A stretch of DNA of 64,000 nucleotides. It comes from Megaleporinus macrocephalus. Its lineage: Eukaryota > Chordata > Actinopteri > Characiformes > Anostomidae. Each line of letters begins with the position of its first letter. Position 1 is the first letter of the stretch. Positions 35,760 through 47,519 of the stretch are shown one piece after another. The notes under the pieces were generated by a model. That model searched no databases. It saw nothing but the letters and a program-made list of their open reading frames with translations, and was not told the DNA's origin. Position numbers and translations under genes: made by a program. Location of the stretch: positions 32,073,407 to 32,137,406 of the forward strand of contig CM038728.1 in the NCBI GenBank assembly GCA_021613375.1, read 5' to 3'.

Positions 35760-35944
35760 ACTTCTGCCTTAAAATCCATTAATGGTGGAGGGATACATGG
35801 AGGACGCTGTGAGGTAAAATATAGTCCCCCAAAGAAAATGTGATATTACTATTTTCAGAATTTCTAGATTTTACCATCATCAACATTCATATAAACTCAG
35901 GAAACACATGTAGGGTCTCTTGGGGGTTCAATAGTAAATAAAAT
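35760..35944. repeat. Local duplicon, part B, copy 2
   Basis: Second copy of 35205-35394. Confidence 0.93.
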
Positions 35945-36424
35945 GTTTATAAAATAAAGCCTGGTTCCTTCACCACTGCTGTGAAGAATCTCAGAACTTC
36001 TTCACACCAACGCACTGAAATGAAGATGATTGTATTGGCTCTGATGGTGATTACAGCAGTAAGCTGTAATTGTTTACATTTAACTGGTTTGAGTTTTATT
36101 TCTGTGAACCACATTAACCTGCTGGAGGAAACAGAGCCATCTCTGTAACCGTGCTGTTTGGTTCTGAGTGCTACATGGGGGTCCAGATATGTAAAGAGGG
36201 ACCACATCTATGTTTATTCAGTCTTAAATTACACTGACCCTCTTCTAAAGCTTAATTGGACATGATTTCTTCTTTCATCTCACCAAACATAAAGCAGCGG
36301 AGAACAGCACAGTAACTGCACCATCAAATTAGAGTTAATGATCTGCCTCAGAGCTGGAGTAGCAGCGCAGATGTCTTATTACTGCATAACTGCAATATTC
36401 TTTATTCAGAAAGTGTTCAACAGG
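35945..36424. other. Complex sequence, nothing recognised
   Basis: Unique DNA up to the first polypurine array. No ends, exons or tandem structure were identified. Confidence 0.5.
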
Positions 36425-36449
36425 AGTTCAACCGGCTCCTCACGCCCTC

Positions 36450-38500
36450 AGCAGTGAGAGGAGGAGAGAAGAGGAGAGAAGAGGAGAGAATAGAAGAGAA
36501 TAGAAGAGAAGAGAACGGAAGAGAGGAGAAGACAACAGAAGAGAAGAGAAGACAACGGAAGAGAAGAGAAGACAACAGAAGAGAAAAGAAAAGAGGAGAA
36601 GACAACAGACGAGAAAAGGAGAGAAGAGAAGAGAAGACAACAGAAGAGAAAAGAAGAGAGGAGAAGACAACAGAAGTGAAAAGAAGAGAGGAGAAGACAA
36701 CAGACAAGAAGACAACAGAAGAGAAGAGAAGAGAAGAGAAGAGAAGAGAAGACAACAGAAGAGAAAAGAAGAGAGGAGAAGACAAAAGAAAAAAAAGAAG
36801 AGGAGAGAAGAGAAGACAAAAGAAGAGAAGAGAAGAGAAGAGAAGACAACAGAAGAGAAAAGAAGAGAGAAGAAGAGAAAAGAAAAAAAAGAAGAGAGAA
36901 GAGAAGACAACAGAAGAGAAGAGAAGAGAAGAAAAGACAACAGAAGAGAAAAGAAGAGAGGAGAAGACAACAGAAAAAAAGAAGAAGAGAAGACAACAGA
37001 AGAGAAAAGAAGACAACAGAAGAGAAAAGAAAAGAGGAGAAGACAACAGACGAGGAAGACAAAAGAAGAGAAGAAAAGAGAAGAGAAGACAACAGAAGAG
37101 AAAAGAAGAGGAGAGAAGAGAAGAGAAGAGAAGAAAAGAAGAGAAGACAACAGAAGAGAAGACAACAAAAGAGAAGAGAAGACAACAAAAGAGAAAAGAA
37201 GAGAGGAGAAGACAACAGAAGAGAAGAGAAGATAAAAGGAGAGAAAAGAAGAGAGGAGAAGACAACAGAAGACAAGAGAAGACAACAGGAGAGAAAAGAA
37301 GAGGAGGGAAGACAGCAGAAGGGAAGATAGAAGAGGATAAGAGAAGGGAAGACAAAAAGAGAAAAGAAGAGAACAAGGCTTTACTTGGCTTTCCCCCCCT
37401 TTAGCAGTGAGAAGAGACTAGAAGAGAAGAGAAGAGGAAAGAAGGAAAGAGAAGACAACAGAAATGAGGAGAAGAGAAGAGAAGAAAAGAGAAGACAAAA
37501 AGAGAAGAGGAGACAAGAGAAGAAAAGAGAAGCTATGACAAAAAGAGAAGAGGAGAAAATAGAAAAGAAGAGAAGAGAAGAAAAGAGAAGACAAAAAGAG
37601 AAGAGGAGAGAAGAGAAGAAAAGAGAAAGGAAGACAAAAAGAGAAGAGGAGATAAGAGAAGAGAAGAAAAAAGAAAAGAAGAGAAGAGAACAGAAAAGAA
37701 CAGAAGAGAGGAGAAAAAGAGAGGAGTAGATAAGAGAAGATAACAGAACAGAAGAGAAGACAAGATAAGAGAAGAGGAGAGAAGACAACAGAAAAGAAGA
37801 GAAGAGAAGACATAAAAAGAGAAGAATAGAAAACTGGGCTTTACTGGGCTTTTCACTAATTCAGCAATGAGAAGAGATAAGAAGAGAAGACAAGAAAAGA
37901 GAAGCGAAGACATAAAAAAGAAGAGAAGAGAAGACAACAGAAATGAAGAGAAAAAAGAGAGAAGAGAGGAGAAGAAAAGGGAAGAGAAGACAAAAAGAGA
38001 AGAGGAGAGGAGAGAAGAAAAGAAAAGATAAAAGAGGAGGAAAAAGAAGTCAGAATGTTTAATAAATAATAAAAAAAGCAAAAAATAAAAGTAGAAGAGA
38101 AGACAGAAAGAGAAGAGTAGAGAAACTAAAGAAGAGAAGAGAAGAGAAAAGAAGAGAAGAGAAGAAAAAAGTAAATTCAATAAAATTAGAAAAATATGAC
38201 AAATGTAGAGTAAAATAAAAGGAGATGGAAGGAAATGAAAGAGATAAAAAAGAAAAGAAAAGAGAGAAGACAAAATAAATAAATATTTTAAAAGAAAGAA
38301 AAAGATGACATACAAGGAAGAAAAGAAAAGAAGATTAAAACAGAGAAGAGTAAGGATTAGAAAAAGCAGTGAAGAGAAAGTAGAGGAAGGAAGAAAGGAG
38401 GAAATAAAAGAAAGTAAGAGCAGTAAAAAAGGAAAGGGAGTGAAAGAAAGGGAGAGAAGAAAGGATTAGAGACGAACAGAGGAGGGGAGGAGAGGAGACT
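36450..38500. repeat. Polypurine minisatellite (AGAAGAG / GAAGACAACAG)
   Basis: The plus strand is built of gagaagacaacagaagag and aaaagaagagaggagaag modules, becoming simple A/G DNA to the right. A head module, agca(g/a)tgaga then (a/g)gaga, occurs at 36450, 37403 and 37863, the last two preceded by a ggctttact string. Frames of up to 319 codons on both strands are repeat translations. Confidence 0.96.
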
Positions 38501-39009
38501 GTGGAGATGTTTAGAATGGTTATGAGGGTCTGGGGGTCTGCAGGTGGTCTGACACTACCAGATAAAAATAGATGCTCTTTATTTGTCCGGGTGCAGAAAC
38601 ACAGAGCTGAATAAAATCAATACTGACCTTCGTCCAGCGCGGGGACCTGAATAATTCAGCCGCTCACTTCCTCACGCCGGTATTCAGATGATGGGCGGGA
38701 GCAGCAGGTCAGTGTTAATCAGGATGTCAGGTGTGGAGATATTTTCTCATAAAGAGAGAGTCGATGAAAAGGGCAGCGGAACCTGCGAGACCACCTCTCA
38801 GTCCTATACCGCGTGTGCACTTGACATTTTAAGCGAAGGATCATTACAGCGCAGAGAAAACAACACAGTCTGGTGTTTACCTGAGATCCAGGTGAGCGCA
38901 GTCTCTTTCTCTCACAGCCTCGGTGAGAACTCGGTCCTCTACGGGTTAAAGTACAGTAGTCTGGATTAGGCAGATGTAGGTAAACAAGTTTATAGTTTCC
39001 TCTGTGTGA
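38501..39009. other. Complex island between two polypurine arrays
   Basis: Non-repetitive, CpG-bearing DNA with ctgaataattcagccgctca and gtgttaatcaggatgtcagg. A 93-codon frame (38688-38969) has no recognisable domain. This is more likely a regulatory or conserved block than an exon. Confidence 0.4.
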
Positions 39010-40760
39010 TATTAGAGAGAAGAGAAGAGAAGAGAAGAGAAGAGAAGAGAAGAGAAGAGAAACAAAGACAGGAGATGAGAGCAGAAAAGAGTATAGGAGA
39101 AGAAAAAAGTAGAGATGAGAAGAGAATAGAAAAGAGAAGAGGATAGAAGAAGAGAAGAGAGGAAAGAATGGGAGAAGATGATAAAAGGATAGATGATGGG
39201 AGAAGAGAAGAGAATAGAAGATATGATAGGAGAAGAGAAGAGAAGAGAAGAGAAGAGAAGAGAAGAGAGAAGAAACAAAGACAGGAGATGAAAGCAGAAA
39301 AGAGTATAGGAGAAGAAAAAAGTAGAGATGAGAAGAGAATAGAAAAGAGAAGAGGACAGAAGAAGAGAAGAGAGGAAAGAATGGGAGAAGAGGAGAAAAG
39401 GCTAGAGAACAGATGATGGGAGAAGAGAAGAGAAACAAAGACAGGAGAGGAGAGCAAAAAAGAAGAGAGCATAGGAGAAGAAAAACGTAGAGATGAGAAG
39501 AGAATAGAAAAGAAGAAAGAAGAGGATGGAATAAGAGAACAGAGGAAAGAATGGGAGAAGAGGAGAAAAGGATAGAGAAGAGAAGAAAAGAGAAGAGAAA
39601 CAAGGGCAGGAGAGCAAAAAAGAAGAGAGCATAGGAGAAGAAAATTAGAGATGAGAAGACAATAGAAAAGAAGAAAGAAGAGGATGGAAGAAGAGAAGAA
39701 AAGAAATAATGGGAGAAGAGGAGAAACGGATAGAGAAGAGAAGAGAAGAGAAGAGAAGAGAAGAGAAGAGAAGAGAAGAGAAGAGAAGAGAAGAGAAGCC
39801 AGGACAGGAGAGGAGAGCAGAAAAGAAGAGAGCATAGGAGAAGAAAAAAGTAGAGATGAGAAAAGAATAGAAAAGAAGAGAGAAGAGGATGGAAGAAGAG
39901 AAGAGAGAAAAGAATGGGAGAAGAGGAGAAAAGGATAGAGAAGAGAAGAGAAGAGAAGAGAAGAGAAGAGAAGAGAAGAGAAGAGAAGAGAAGCCAGGAC
40001 AGGAGAGGAGAGCAGAAAAGAAGAGAGCATAGAAGAAGAAAAAAGTAGAGATGAGAAGTGAATAAAAAAGAAGAGAGAAGAGGATGGAAGAAGAGAAGAG
40101 AGGAAAGAATGGGAGAAGAGGAGAAAAGGATAGAGAAACCAGGACGGGAGAAGAGAGCAGGAAAGAAGAGAGGATAGGAGAAGAGAAATGTAGAGATGAG
40201 AAGAGATGTCTCATCAAATGAGAGAAGGGAGAAAAGAGGATCAAAGAAGAGAAGTGAAGAAAAAAGGAGAGGATGGAAGAAGAGACAGGAAGAGAAAAGA
40301 GAAGAAAGAAGAAAGGATAGTAAAGCAGAAAATAAAAGATGGGAGTAGAGAAGAGAGTAGAGGATGGGAGAAAAGAAGTAAAGAGAAGAGAGGATGGAAA
40401 AGAGAAGAAAAGAAAAAATGGGAGTAGAGAATAGAAGAGAGGTGAAGATTGGAGAAGAGAAAAGAGGAGACAATAGGGGGAAAAGAAGAGAAGAAAACAG
40501 AGGATGTGAGAAGAGAAGAGGAGAAATAAAGAAATAGAAATATGGGACAGAAAAAAAAATAGGAGGAAATGAAAGAATTAAAGAAAAGAGATAATGAGAA
40601 AAGGCGTGAAAAAAACGAAAGACAAATAAGCTATAAAAGAGAAAAAGGAAATGAAATAAAAAGAGAGAATAAAGAATAAAGAAAGAAAAAAAGAAAGAAG
40701 GTACAGGAGGAAATGAACGGAGGGAAATGAAGAAGAGCAGAGAAGAGCAGGAGATTTAAA
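39010..40760. repeat. Polypurine array with a 160-213-bp long unit
   Basis: A/G-only DNA on the plus strand. A landmark, aacaaagacaggaga or ccaggacaggaga, recurs near 39061, 39274, 39434, 39600, 39798, 39993 and 40129. Each is followed by tataggagaagaaaaaagta and agatgagaagagaatagaaa. Length differences come mainly from a (GAAGA)n run in each unit. The 584-codon minus-strand frame is serine/leucine/phenylalanine repeat translation. Confidence 0.95.
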
Positions 40761-41132
40761 GAGAACATGGTTCAGCAGCTCCTGATCTCGGTGTGGATTA
40801 TTCTGGAACACGTTGGGGTCAGAAGTTTCAGATGGAGGACCCCAAACTCAAACAAGCAGAAAACAGTACTAGCACATACGCAGACACAGACAGGAGCGGC
40901 AGGAGCGGCAGGAGCAGCAGGAGGCCAGCGGAGGAGGAGAGAAACGAGAGGGTGAAAGTTTAATCCAGAGAGATACAGACAGTTAAACCCCCCCACACAG
41001 ACAGACACAGCACATTAACCCTGAACACCAGAGTAATCACAGCTCTCCACCACCGTTACATAATCACACACAGTATCAGACTATTAACAAACATCACACA
41101 GCGTATAACACTATACACACATACACAGGAGT
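40761..41132. other. Complex spacer
   Basis: Unique DNA with a small (GGCAGGAGC)n cluster at about 40893-40925; nothing else recognised. Confidence 0.6.
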
Positions 41133-42400
41133 AAATGTAGGTATTGTGATATATAAACTGAGTACAGTTTCTCATTAGGTTGAATGTATAACTCTAAATG
41201 TAGGTATTGTGATATATAAACTGAGTACAGTTTCTCATTAGGTTGAATGTATAACTCTAAATGTAGGTATTGTGATATATAAACTGAGTACAGTTTCTCA
41301 TTAGGTTGAATGTATAACTCTAAATGTAGGTACTGTGATATATAAACTGAGTACAGTTTCTCATTAGGTTGAATGTATAACTCTAAATGTAGGTATTGTG
41401 ATATATAAACTGAGTACAGTTTCTCATTAGGTTAAATGTATAACTCTAAATGTAGGTACTGTGATATAGAAACTGAGTACAGTTTCTCATTAGGTTAAAT
41501 GTATAACTCTAAATGTAGGTACTGTGATATATAAACTGAGTACAGTTACTCATTAGGTTGAATGTATAACTCTAAATGTAGGTACTGTGATATATAAACT
41601 GAGTACAGTTACTCATTAGGTTGAATGTATAACTCTAAATGTAGGTACTGTGATATATAAACTGAGTACAGTTTCTCATTAGGTTGAATGTATAACTCTA
41701 AATGTAGGTACTGTGATATATAAACTGAGTACAGTTACTCATTAGGTTGAATGTATAACTCTAAATGTAGGTATTGTGATATATAAACTGAGTACAGTTA
41801 CTCATTAGGTTGAATGTATAACTCTAAATGTAGGTACTGTGATATATAAACTGAGTACAGTTTCTCATTAGGTTGAATGTATAACTCTAAATGTAGGTAC
41901 TGTGATATATAAACTGAGTACAGTTTCTCATTAGGTTGAATGTATAACTCTAAATGTAGGTATTGTGATATATAAACTGAGTACAGTTTCTCATTAGGTT
42001 AAATGTATAACTCTAAATGTAGGTACTGTGATATAGAAACTGAGTACAGTTTCTCATTAGGTTAAATGTATAACTCTAAATGTAGGTACTGTGATATATA
42101 AACTGAGTACAGTTTCTCATTAGGTTAAATGTATAACTCTAAATGTAGGTACTGTGATATATAAACTGAGTACAGGTTCTCATTAGGTTAAATGTATAAC
42201 TCTAAATGTAGGTACTGTGATATATAAACTGAGCAGAGTTTCTCATTAAGTTAAATGTGTAACTCTAAATGTAGGTACTGTGATATATAAACTGAGTACA
42301 GTTTCTCATTAGGTTGAATGTGTAACTCTAAATGTAGGTATTGTGATATATAAACTGAGTACAGTTTCTCATTAGGTTGATTGTGTAACTCAGTCTAAAT
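41133..42400. repeat. 63-bp minisatellite, about 20 units
   Basis: The unit contains aaatgtaggta(t/c)tgtgat, ataaactgagtacagttt and ctcattaggttgaatgta. Units are highly uniform. A rare variant, gatatagaaac, occurs at 41464 and 42031, exactly 567 bp (9 units) apart, indicating duplication of a nine-unit block. Confidence 0.98.
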
Positions 42401-43036
42401 GTAAATCATGCCCAGCTTCACAACAGTAGCTATATAAGATCACATGTACTTTGTGATGGTACTAGATAGTTTCTTCTATTGTTTGTCAACCACTGCTATC
42501 AGTAGAGAAGACTGTTCTGAGTTCAGTCAGAGTTCAGTCAGTCTCGGAGCTGAGGCGTGCTCTGCTTTAATCCGTTTGCGTAAGCCCCTTGCACTAAATC
42601 TCTTCTAGTAACAGATAGCAAATAAAAGAAGCTCCAAAATTGGCCCTGTCTCAAGGTTATCTAATCAGACCGCCTCTCTGGGGAAATCATGATTGGCCCA
42701 CCAAAACCAGTCCAGAGAAGAACTCTGTTAAAGTGCTCATTCCTGGTTTGGATGGTGGGGGTCTCAGTGTGCCCTGTTAAAGTCTGAGTGTCTGTAGAAC
42801 AGAATTACACACCTTTACCACTCTGTAACTTTTTATCAGGAGATATCCTTCAGGTACGTGTGGGATTGGATTGTTTTAACCGTAAATGAGGTGCTGAAGG
42901 AGAAAGAACCATGTTTCTTTGATGAAGTTGGAGAACTTCCCATAAACTGCCACTGAGTTTGTATTCCACTTCATGTCGCAGCCCAGGTAAGCTCCATGGT
43001 GAAAACCTCATTCATGCTTTCATTTCTAGCTGACTA
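42401..43036. other. Complex sequence, nothing recognised
   Basis: Unique DNA between the 63-bp minisatellite and the LINE tail. The 5' part of the LINE is not recognisable here. Confidence 0.5.
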
Positions 43037-43455
43037 GACTACAGCAGCTCCTTGTTGGCTGGCGTTAGCTCCTCCTCTGTCCATGAGCTTCAGACGGTAC
43101 AAAACTCTGCTCGGTTACGAACTTACACTCGCGCCCATAAACACATTACACCTGTTCTCCAGCATCATCACTGGCTCCCTGTATATAGGATCCAATTCAA
43201 GATTCTCCTACTTACTTATAAAGCTCTATACAATCTTGGACCTCCTTATCTGTCCAACCTCCTTCTTATCTACAAACCACTACTGGCGGGTTTCTAAATG
43301 TCCCATCATCTAAACCCTGTGGCTTTGGGGACCGGGCCTTTTCCAGACTTGCTTCTCGACTGTGGAACTCTCTTCCAACTGTGGTCAAACAATGTTCCTT
43401 GGTTTCCATATACAAATCTAATGTTAAGACTCACCTCTTCTCCTCCATCTTCTGA
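43037..43455 (+). pseudogene. Non-LTR retrotransposon reverse-transcriptase C-terminal relic
   Basis: Translation shows the hallmark C-terminal tail of LINE polymerases of the L2/CR1-like type: DYSSSLLAGVSSSSVHELQ, then THITPVLQ-like and HHWLPVYRIQFKILLLTYKA, then LGPPYLSNLL. After a frameshift near 43300 the tail resumes at 43324 as FGDRAFSRLASRLWNSLPT and ends KTHLFSSIF with a stop at 43453-43455. The family motif normally reads with one more residue in LPV-YRI, so small indels are present. The catalytic palm motif and endonuclease are absent, as expected for a 5'-truncated insertion. Clade assignment is by memory of the motif and is approximate. Confidence 0.88.
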
Positions 43456-44004
43456 TTAATTCACTCTTATCACTCACTTCAGCCAAAAAGACTCCAGAAG
43501 TAGAGGAATGTAAAACAAGGTTTAATCTTCGATAAGGTGTACAACTGGAAGGTTAGTTATTGTAGGACAGTCTTTGGCATAAGCCCAGTCCTAGGTCCAG
43601 GTTTATAAGCGTCCAGACCCTGCTGGATATGGACAGCAGGGGCAAAGCCGCCTTCCAGGACGGCAGGACTGGGACTCAACTGGTGGTGGTGGGGAGGAGG
43701 GAGCAAGGCAGCAAAGAACTAGCTTGAGTTGAATCCTTTTAAAGACAGGTGGCAGCCTGCGATTGGTTGGAGTAATGGATGAAAGAGTGATGTAGCATTG
43801 GAGTCTTCTTGGCAGAACTTTAGCTAAAGCTTTCATTTCTGATGTCTAGTTGTTACAGGTTAACGTTTCTCTAACGTTTGAACCTTTACTCTTTGTGAGT
43901 TCAATGTCTTTTTCTATATTCCATGTACTAATGACCCAAAGACACATACATTTTTATTATTATCATATCCAGCAATAAAAAATTGGATTTGATTCTGGAC
44001 ATAT
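43456..44004. other. Sequence downstream of the LINE relic
   Basis: 43456-43500 may be LINE 3' untranslated sequence. 43500-43850 is unique and GC-balanced. 43860-43985 is T-rich, with tttttattattatcatatcc near its end. No boundaries could be fixed. Confidence 0.35.
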
Positions 44005-44020
44005 GTATGTGTTAAATCAG

Positions 44021-44300
44021 CGGCGGCACAGTGGTGTAGTGGTTAGCACTGTCGCCTCACAGCAAGACGATCCCGGTTGGATGGTACTCCAGTTTCCTCC
44101 CACAGTCCAAACACATGTTAGGTTGACCGGTCACTCTAAACTGCCTGTAGGTGCGAGCGTGTGTTCTTCCAAGCCCGGGTATGTGGCGAAGGTTGTGTCA
44201 GGAAGGGCATCCCACGTAAAACGCTTTGCCAAATCTAGCGTGCGAGTTGACTCGCTGTGGCGCCCCCTGTAGAAGGGAAAAAGCCAAAGGATGTGTGTAC
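44021..44300 (+). mobile_element. Full-length SINE with perfect 16-bp target-site duplication
   Basis: The 280-bp element begins cggcggcacagtggtgtagt, ggttagcactgtcgcctcac, a tRNA-like head with A-box-like TGGTGTAGTGG; the B box (GGTTGGATGG) is degenerate. The body (gtttcctcccacagtccaaa, tctaaactgcctgtaggtg) matches the other SINE copies. The 3' part (gtcaggaagggcatccca, gtggcgccccctgtag) differs from theirs and resembles a common fish retroposon tail. It is flanked by gtatgtgttaaatcag on both sides (44005-44020 and 44301-44316), identical over 16 bases, so insertion is fairly recent. It has no coding capacity and would rely on a LINE for movement. Confidence 0.95.
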
Positions 44301-44316
44301 GTATGTGTTAAATCAG

Positions 44317-44780
44317 TCTTTAAGTCTTTTAAGAAAAATAAAAGATGCATCATGAGGTCCGTCCCTCTCCGTCCACTTTACACCGAGAGGCCGCACCAGA
44401 CGCCTGGTTCTTATCATCATCTACAGCGATTTTCATGAAAGACTGCATCAACACTGTAGGCAAGTTGTTGCTTCCTCCCCATTATTGGCCGAAGCTCGGC
44501 ATCTGAAGCGAAGCCTGCTGTGGGCAGCCGGAGGTGCAGGAGGTCATTTTTAGGTGAGATTTCTGAAGTGATGGTCAGGGAAGTCCCGCCGTGCTCCATT
44601 ATCCGGCCTGTAAATGGACTTTGGGAGAGCAGGGATTAGAGCCTGTGTTAGAGCCTGACCCGCTTATCTCATCAGGACCACAGCAGGAACTCCTCATCCC
44701 TCCACAGGCCCAGCAGTGCTGTTAAACAGCACACAGGTAACGCCACTGCATCTTCATATGAGAAGACTAGCTTCCATATG
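44317..44780. other. Complex sequence; possible conserved block
   Basis: 44340-44710 is unique and moderately GC-rich (ccattattggccgaagctcg, gggaagtcccgccgtgctcc). No domain, ends or repeats. Confidence 0.35.
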
Positions 44781-46690
44781 GCGGGCGAATTACGGTTTAC
44801 TGACTTTCATTGGGTTCCATTTGGTAGGTCGGTTTCTTAGTTTCTACAAGGGGGATAAGTTAGGGCTCATGGGTTTCTTTATGGATGGTAAGACCTAGAA
44901 CCTTGAGTTCTATATTTTAGATAAGATATGGTTCACTTGGTTCTTTATTGTAGATATGATATAGATCTTAGGGGTTCTATGTAGTAGATCAAATATGGTT
45001 CTTCGGGTTCTATATGGTAAATGAGATATGGTCCCTGGCTTCTGTATGGTAAATAAAATATGGTTCCTTGGGTTCTATATAGTACATAAGGTAAAGTTTC
45101 TTGGGCTCTATAGTAGATAAGATATGGTTCCCTGGGTTCTGTAAGTTCCATATGGATTCCAAATGGTGGGTCAGTAAAGATTAAATGGCTTCCATATGGT
45201 AGATAAGGTAGGGAACCTTGGGTTCAATAAAATGAATGATACAGGTTTTATCAGGTTCCATGTAGTAGAAATGGTGTGTTTTCTGGGGTTACATTAAGTA
45301 GATAAGGTGTAATATGGAGAGTAGAGATGGTTCCCTACAGTTGGGTTATATAGTGTTACATATGGTAGGTAATATATGATTTCTTGGGTTCCAATTGGTG
45401 GGGTTTCCATACATAGTGAAACAAGGTAGGTAACTTGCAGTTTGATAAGACACGGTAGTTCTTGTGTTCTATATAGTAGATAAGATAGAGTTAATTAGCT
45501 TCAATGCATGGGTTCTACACAACAGATATGGTTTATTGAATTCTGCATTGTAGGCAAGACATGATCCATTGGTTTCTGTTCAAATAGGTAAGACAGTGTT
45601 CATTGGGTTCCATATGGTAGATAAGATATGGTTCCCTGGGTTCTACATAGTATTTAAGATAGAGTTTCTTGGGTTCTATATAGTAGATACTATATGGTTC
45701 TCTGGGTTCTGTAAGTTAGGGTGCCTTGGATTCCATATGGTGGGTCAGTAAAGATTAGAAATAAAAACAAGAAATGGTTCCCTGGGTACCATATGGTAGA
45801 TAAGATAGGGTTCATTGGGTTCTATATAGTAGATAAGAAATGGTTCCCTGGGTACCATATGGTAGATAATATAGGGTTCATTGGGTTCTATATAGTAGAT
45901 AAGATATGGTTCATTAGATTCAATACAGAAGATAACATGGGGTTTCTTAGGTTCTATACAACAGATATGGTACCTTAGGTTCTGCATGGTAGGTAAGATA
46001 TAATTTCTTGGGTTCTGTTTAGGTAGATAGAAGACAAGGGCTCCTTGGGTTCCATAGGGTAGATAATATATGGTTCCCTGGGTTCTACATAGTAGATAAG
46101 ATAGAGTTTCTTGGGTTCTATATAGTAGATAAAAATTGGTTCCCTGGGTACCATATGGTAGATAAGATAGGGTTCATTGGGTTCTATATAGTAGATAAGA
46201 AACGGTTCTTTGGATTAAATACAGAAAATAACATAGGGTTTCTTGGGTTCTATACAACAGATAAAGTTAATTGGATTATGCATTGTAGGCTAGACATGAT
46301 TTATTGGTTTCTGTTCAAATAGGAAATACAGCGTTTCTTGGGTTCCACATGGTAGATAAGGTATGGTTCATTGGGTTCTATATAGTAGATAATATAAAGT
46401 TTATTGGGTTCTATATAGTAGATAAGATATGGGTCCCTGGGTACCATATGGTAGACAAAATAGGGTTCACTGGGTTCTACATAGTAGATAAGATATGGCT
46501 CATTGGGTTCAATACCGAAGATAACATGGGGTGCCTTGGGTTCTATACAGCAGATATTGGACCTTGGGTTCTGCATGGTAGGTAAGATATAATTTCTTGG
46601 ATTCTGTTTAGGTAGATAGAAGGTAAGGGCTCCTTGGGTTCCATAGGGCAGATAATATATGGTTTCTTGGGCTCCTTGTGGTATGTTGTC
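44781..46690. repeat. 33-bp minisatellite, block 1
   Basis: The unit reads ggttccctgggttctatata then gtagataagatat, with ccatatggtagataag variants. Units are quite diverged at both ends and more regular at 45590-46560. Overlapping frames on both strands arise because 33 is a multiple of three. Confidence 0.94.
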
Positions 46691-47063
46691 TGGGTCCCAT
46701 ATGAGACAGGACAAATTTATTGTGCCTGTGTACTCGACTAATAAACTGATTCTCGTTCTCACTAAGCATTTTTACATTTCCCTGTAAATCTGTATCTCTC
46801 ATATTGACAGTTCTATTGACTGAGCAGTACAGAGGTGCTGTGATGATGGAGCTACATTACAGTTTAATGAACCGTCCAGATGAACACAGTTTTTCCAGAT
46901 ACATGAGAAGATATTCCCATTTTCCTCTGATGCACTCCGGTCGTTTGATATTGACAGAAATATGAATAAATAAGTGTGGAGCAGAATACTAATCCCAAAA
47001 CCTCAAAAAAAATGGATTCAGAGAGCTATTCCGGGAACAGATTCAACCGCCAGCAGGACAGAG

Positions 47064-47109
<46 letters not shown>

Positions 47110-47519
47110 GTTTTGGAGAAGGTGAAGCACTATCACCTTCAGAGCGGCTGCCCAGGAGCCTCTCCAATCAGCAGACACATACACAGAGTGAAGCCCACTA
47201 AAATCAGGAGAGTTCTCCTCATCATCAGTGCATGCTCGCTCCCTGCTGCCTCCGTCTACAGGAACTGAAAGCCTCTTACTGTTCCACACAAACTTACACC
47301 GACTGAACACTTCAATAGAACCCCTCCAGCTCCACCTGGCTGCTGCACAGTTATGGTGCATTTACTCCAGTCCAGCATGGCACCATGTTCTCCTGCATGC
47401 AGATGTTAGGGGGGTGTTTCCCGTGAAATCCAATTCAACTGAAATTTTCATTTAAAGAAAAGATCCATAGTGCTACCACAGACCGATCTAAAAACAAACA
47501 AATAGCTGTAGTAATAATA
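46691..47519. other. Complex spacer with a (GA)n run
   Basis: Unique DNA separating the two blocks of the 33-bp minisatellite, with a pure GA run at about 47065-47107. The frame at 47026-47361 is mostly chance plus (GA)n. Confidence 0.6.

Noticed and set aside
36417..37404. Long open frames on both strands (up to 319 codons) in A/G-rich DNA
   Set aside because: Pure low-complexity Ser/Leu/Phe or Arg/Glu/Lys strings in several overlapping frames; they are translations of the polypurine array.
38688..38969. 93-codon frame with start codon in the complex island
   Set aside because: No domain recognised, and it is equally explained by chance in GC-balanced DNA; possible regulatory block instead.
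38719..40473. 584-codon minus-strand frame, the longest in the window
   Set aside because: Almost entirely SLLFSS-type repeats from the polypurine array; its only complex part is the non-repetitive island tail, with no domain.
43603..43836. 77-codon minus-strand frame downstream of the LINE relic
   Set aside because: No recognisable domain and no relation to the LINE frame; probably chance.
44021..44110. Possible true tRNA gene
   Set aside because: A-box-like head is present but the B box is degenerate, no cloverleaf can be drawn, and the unit continues as a SINE with target-site duplications.
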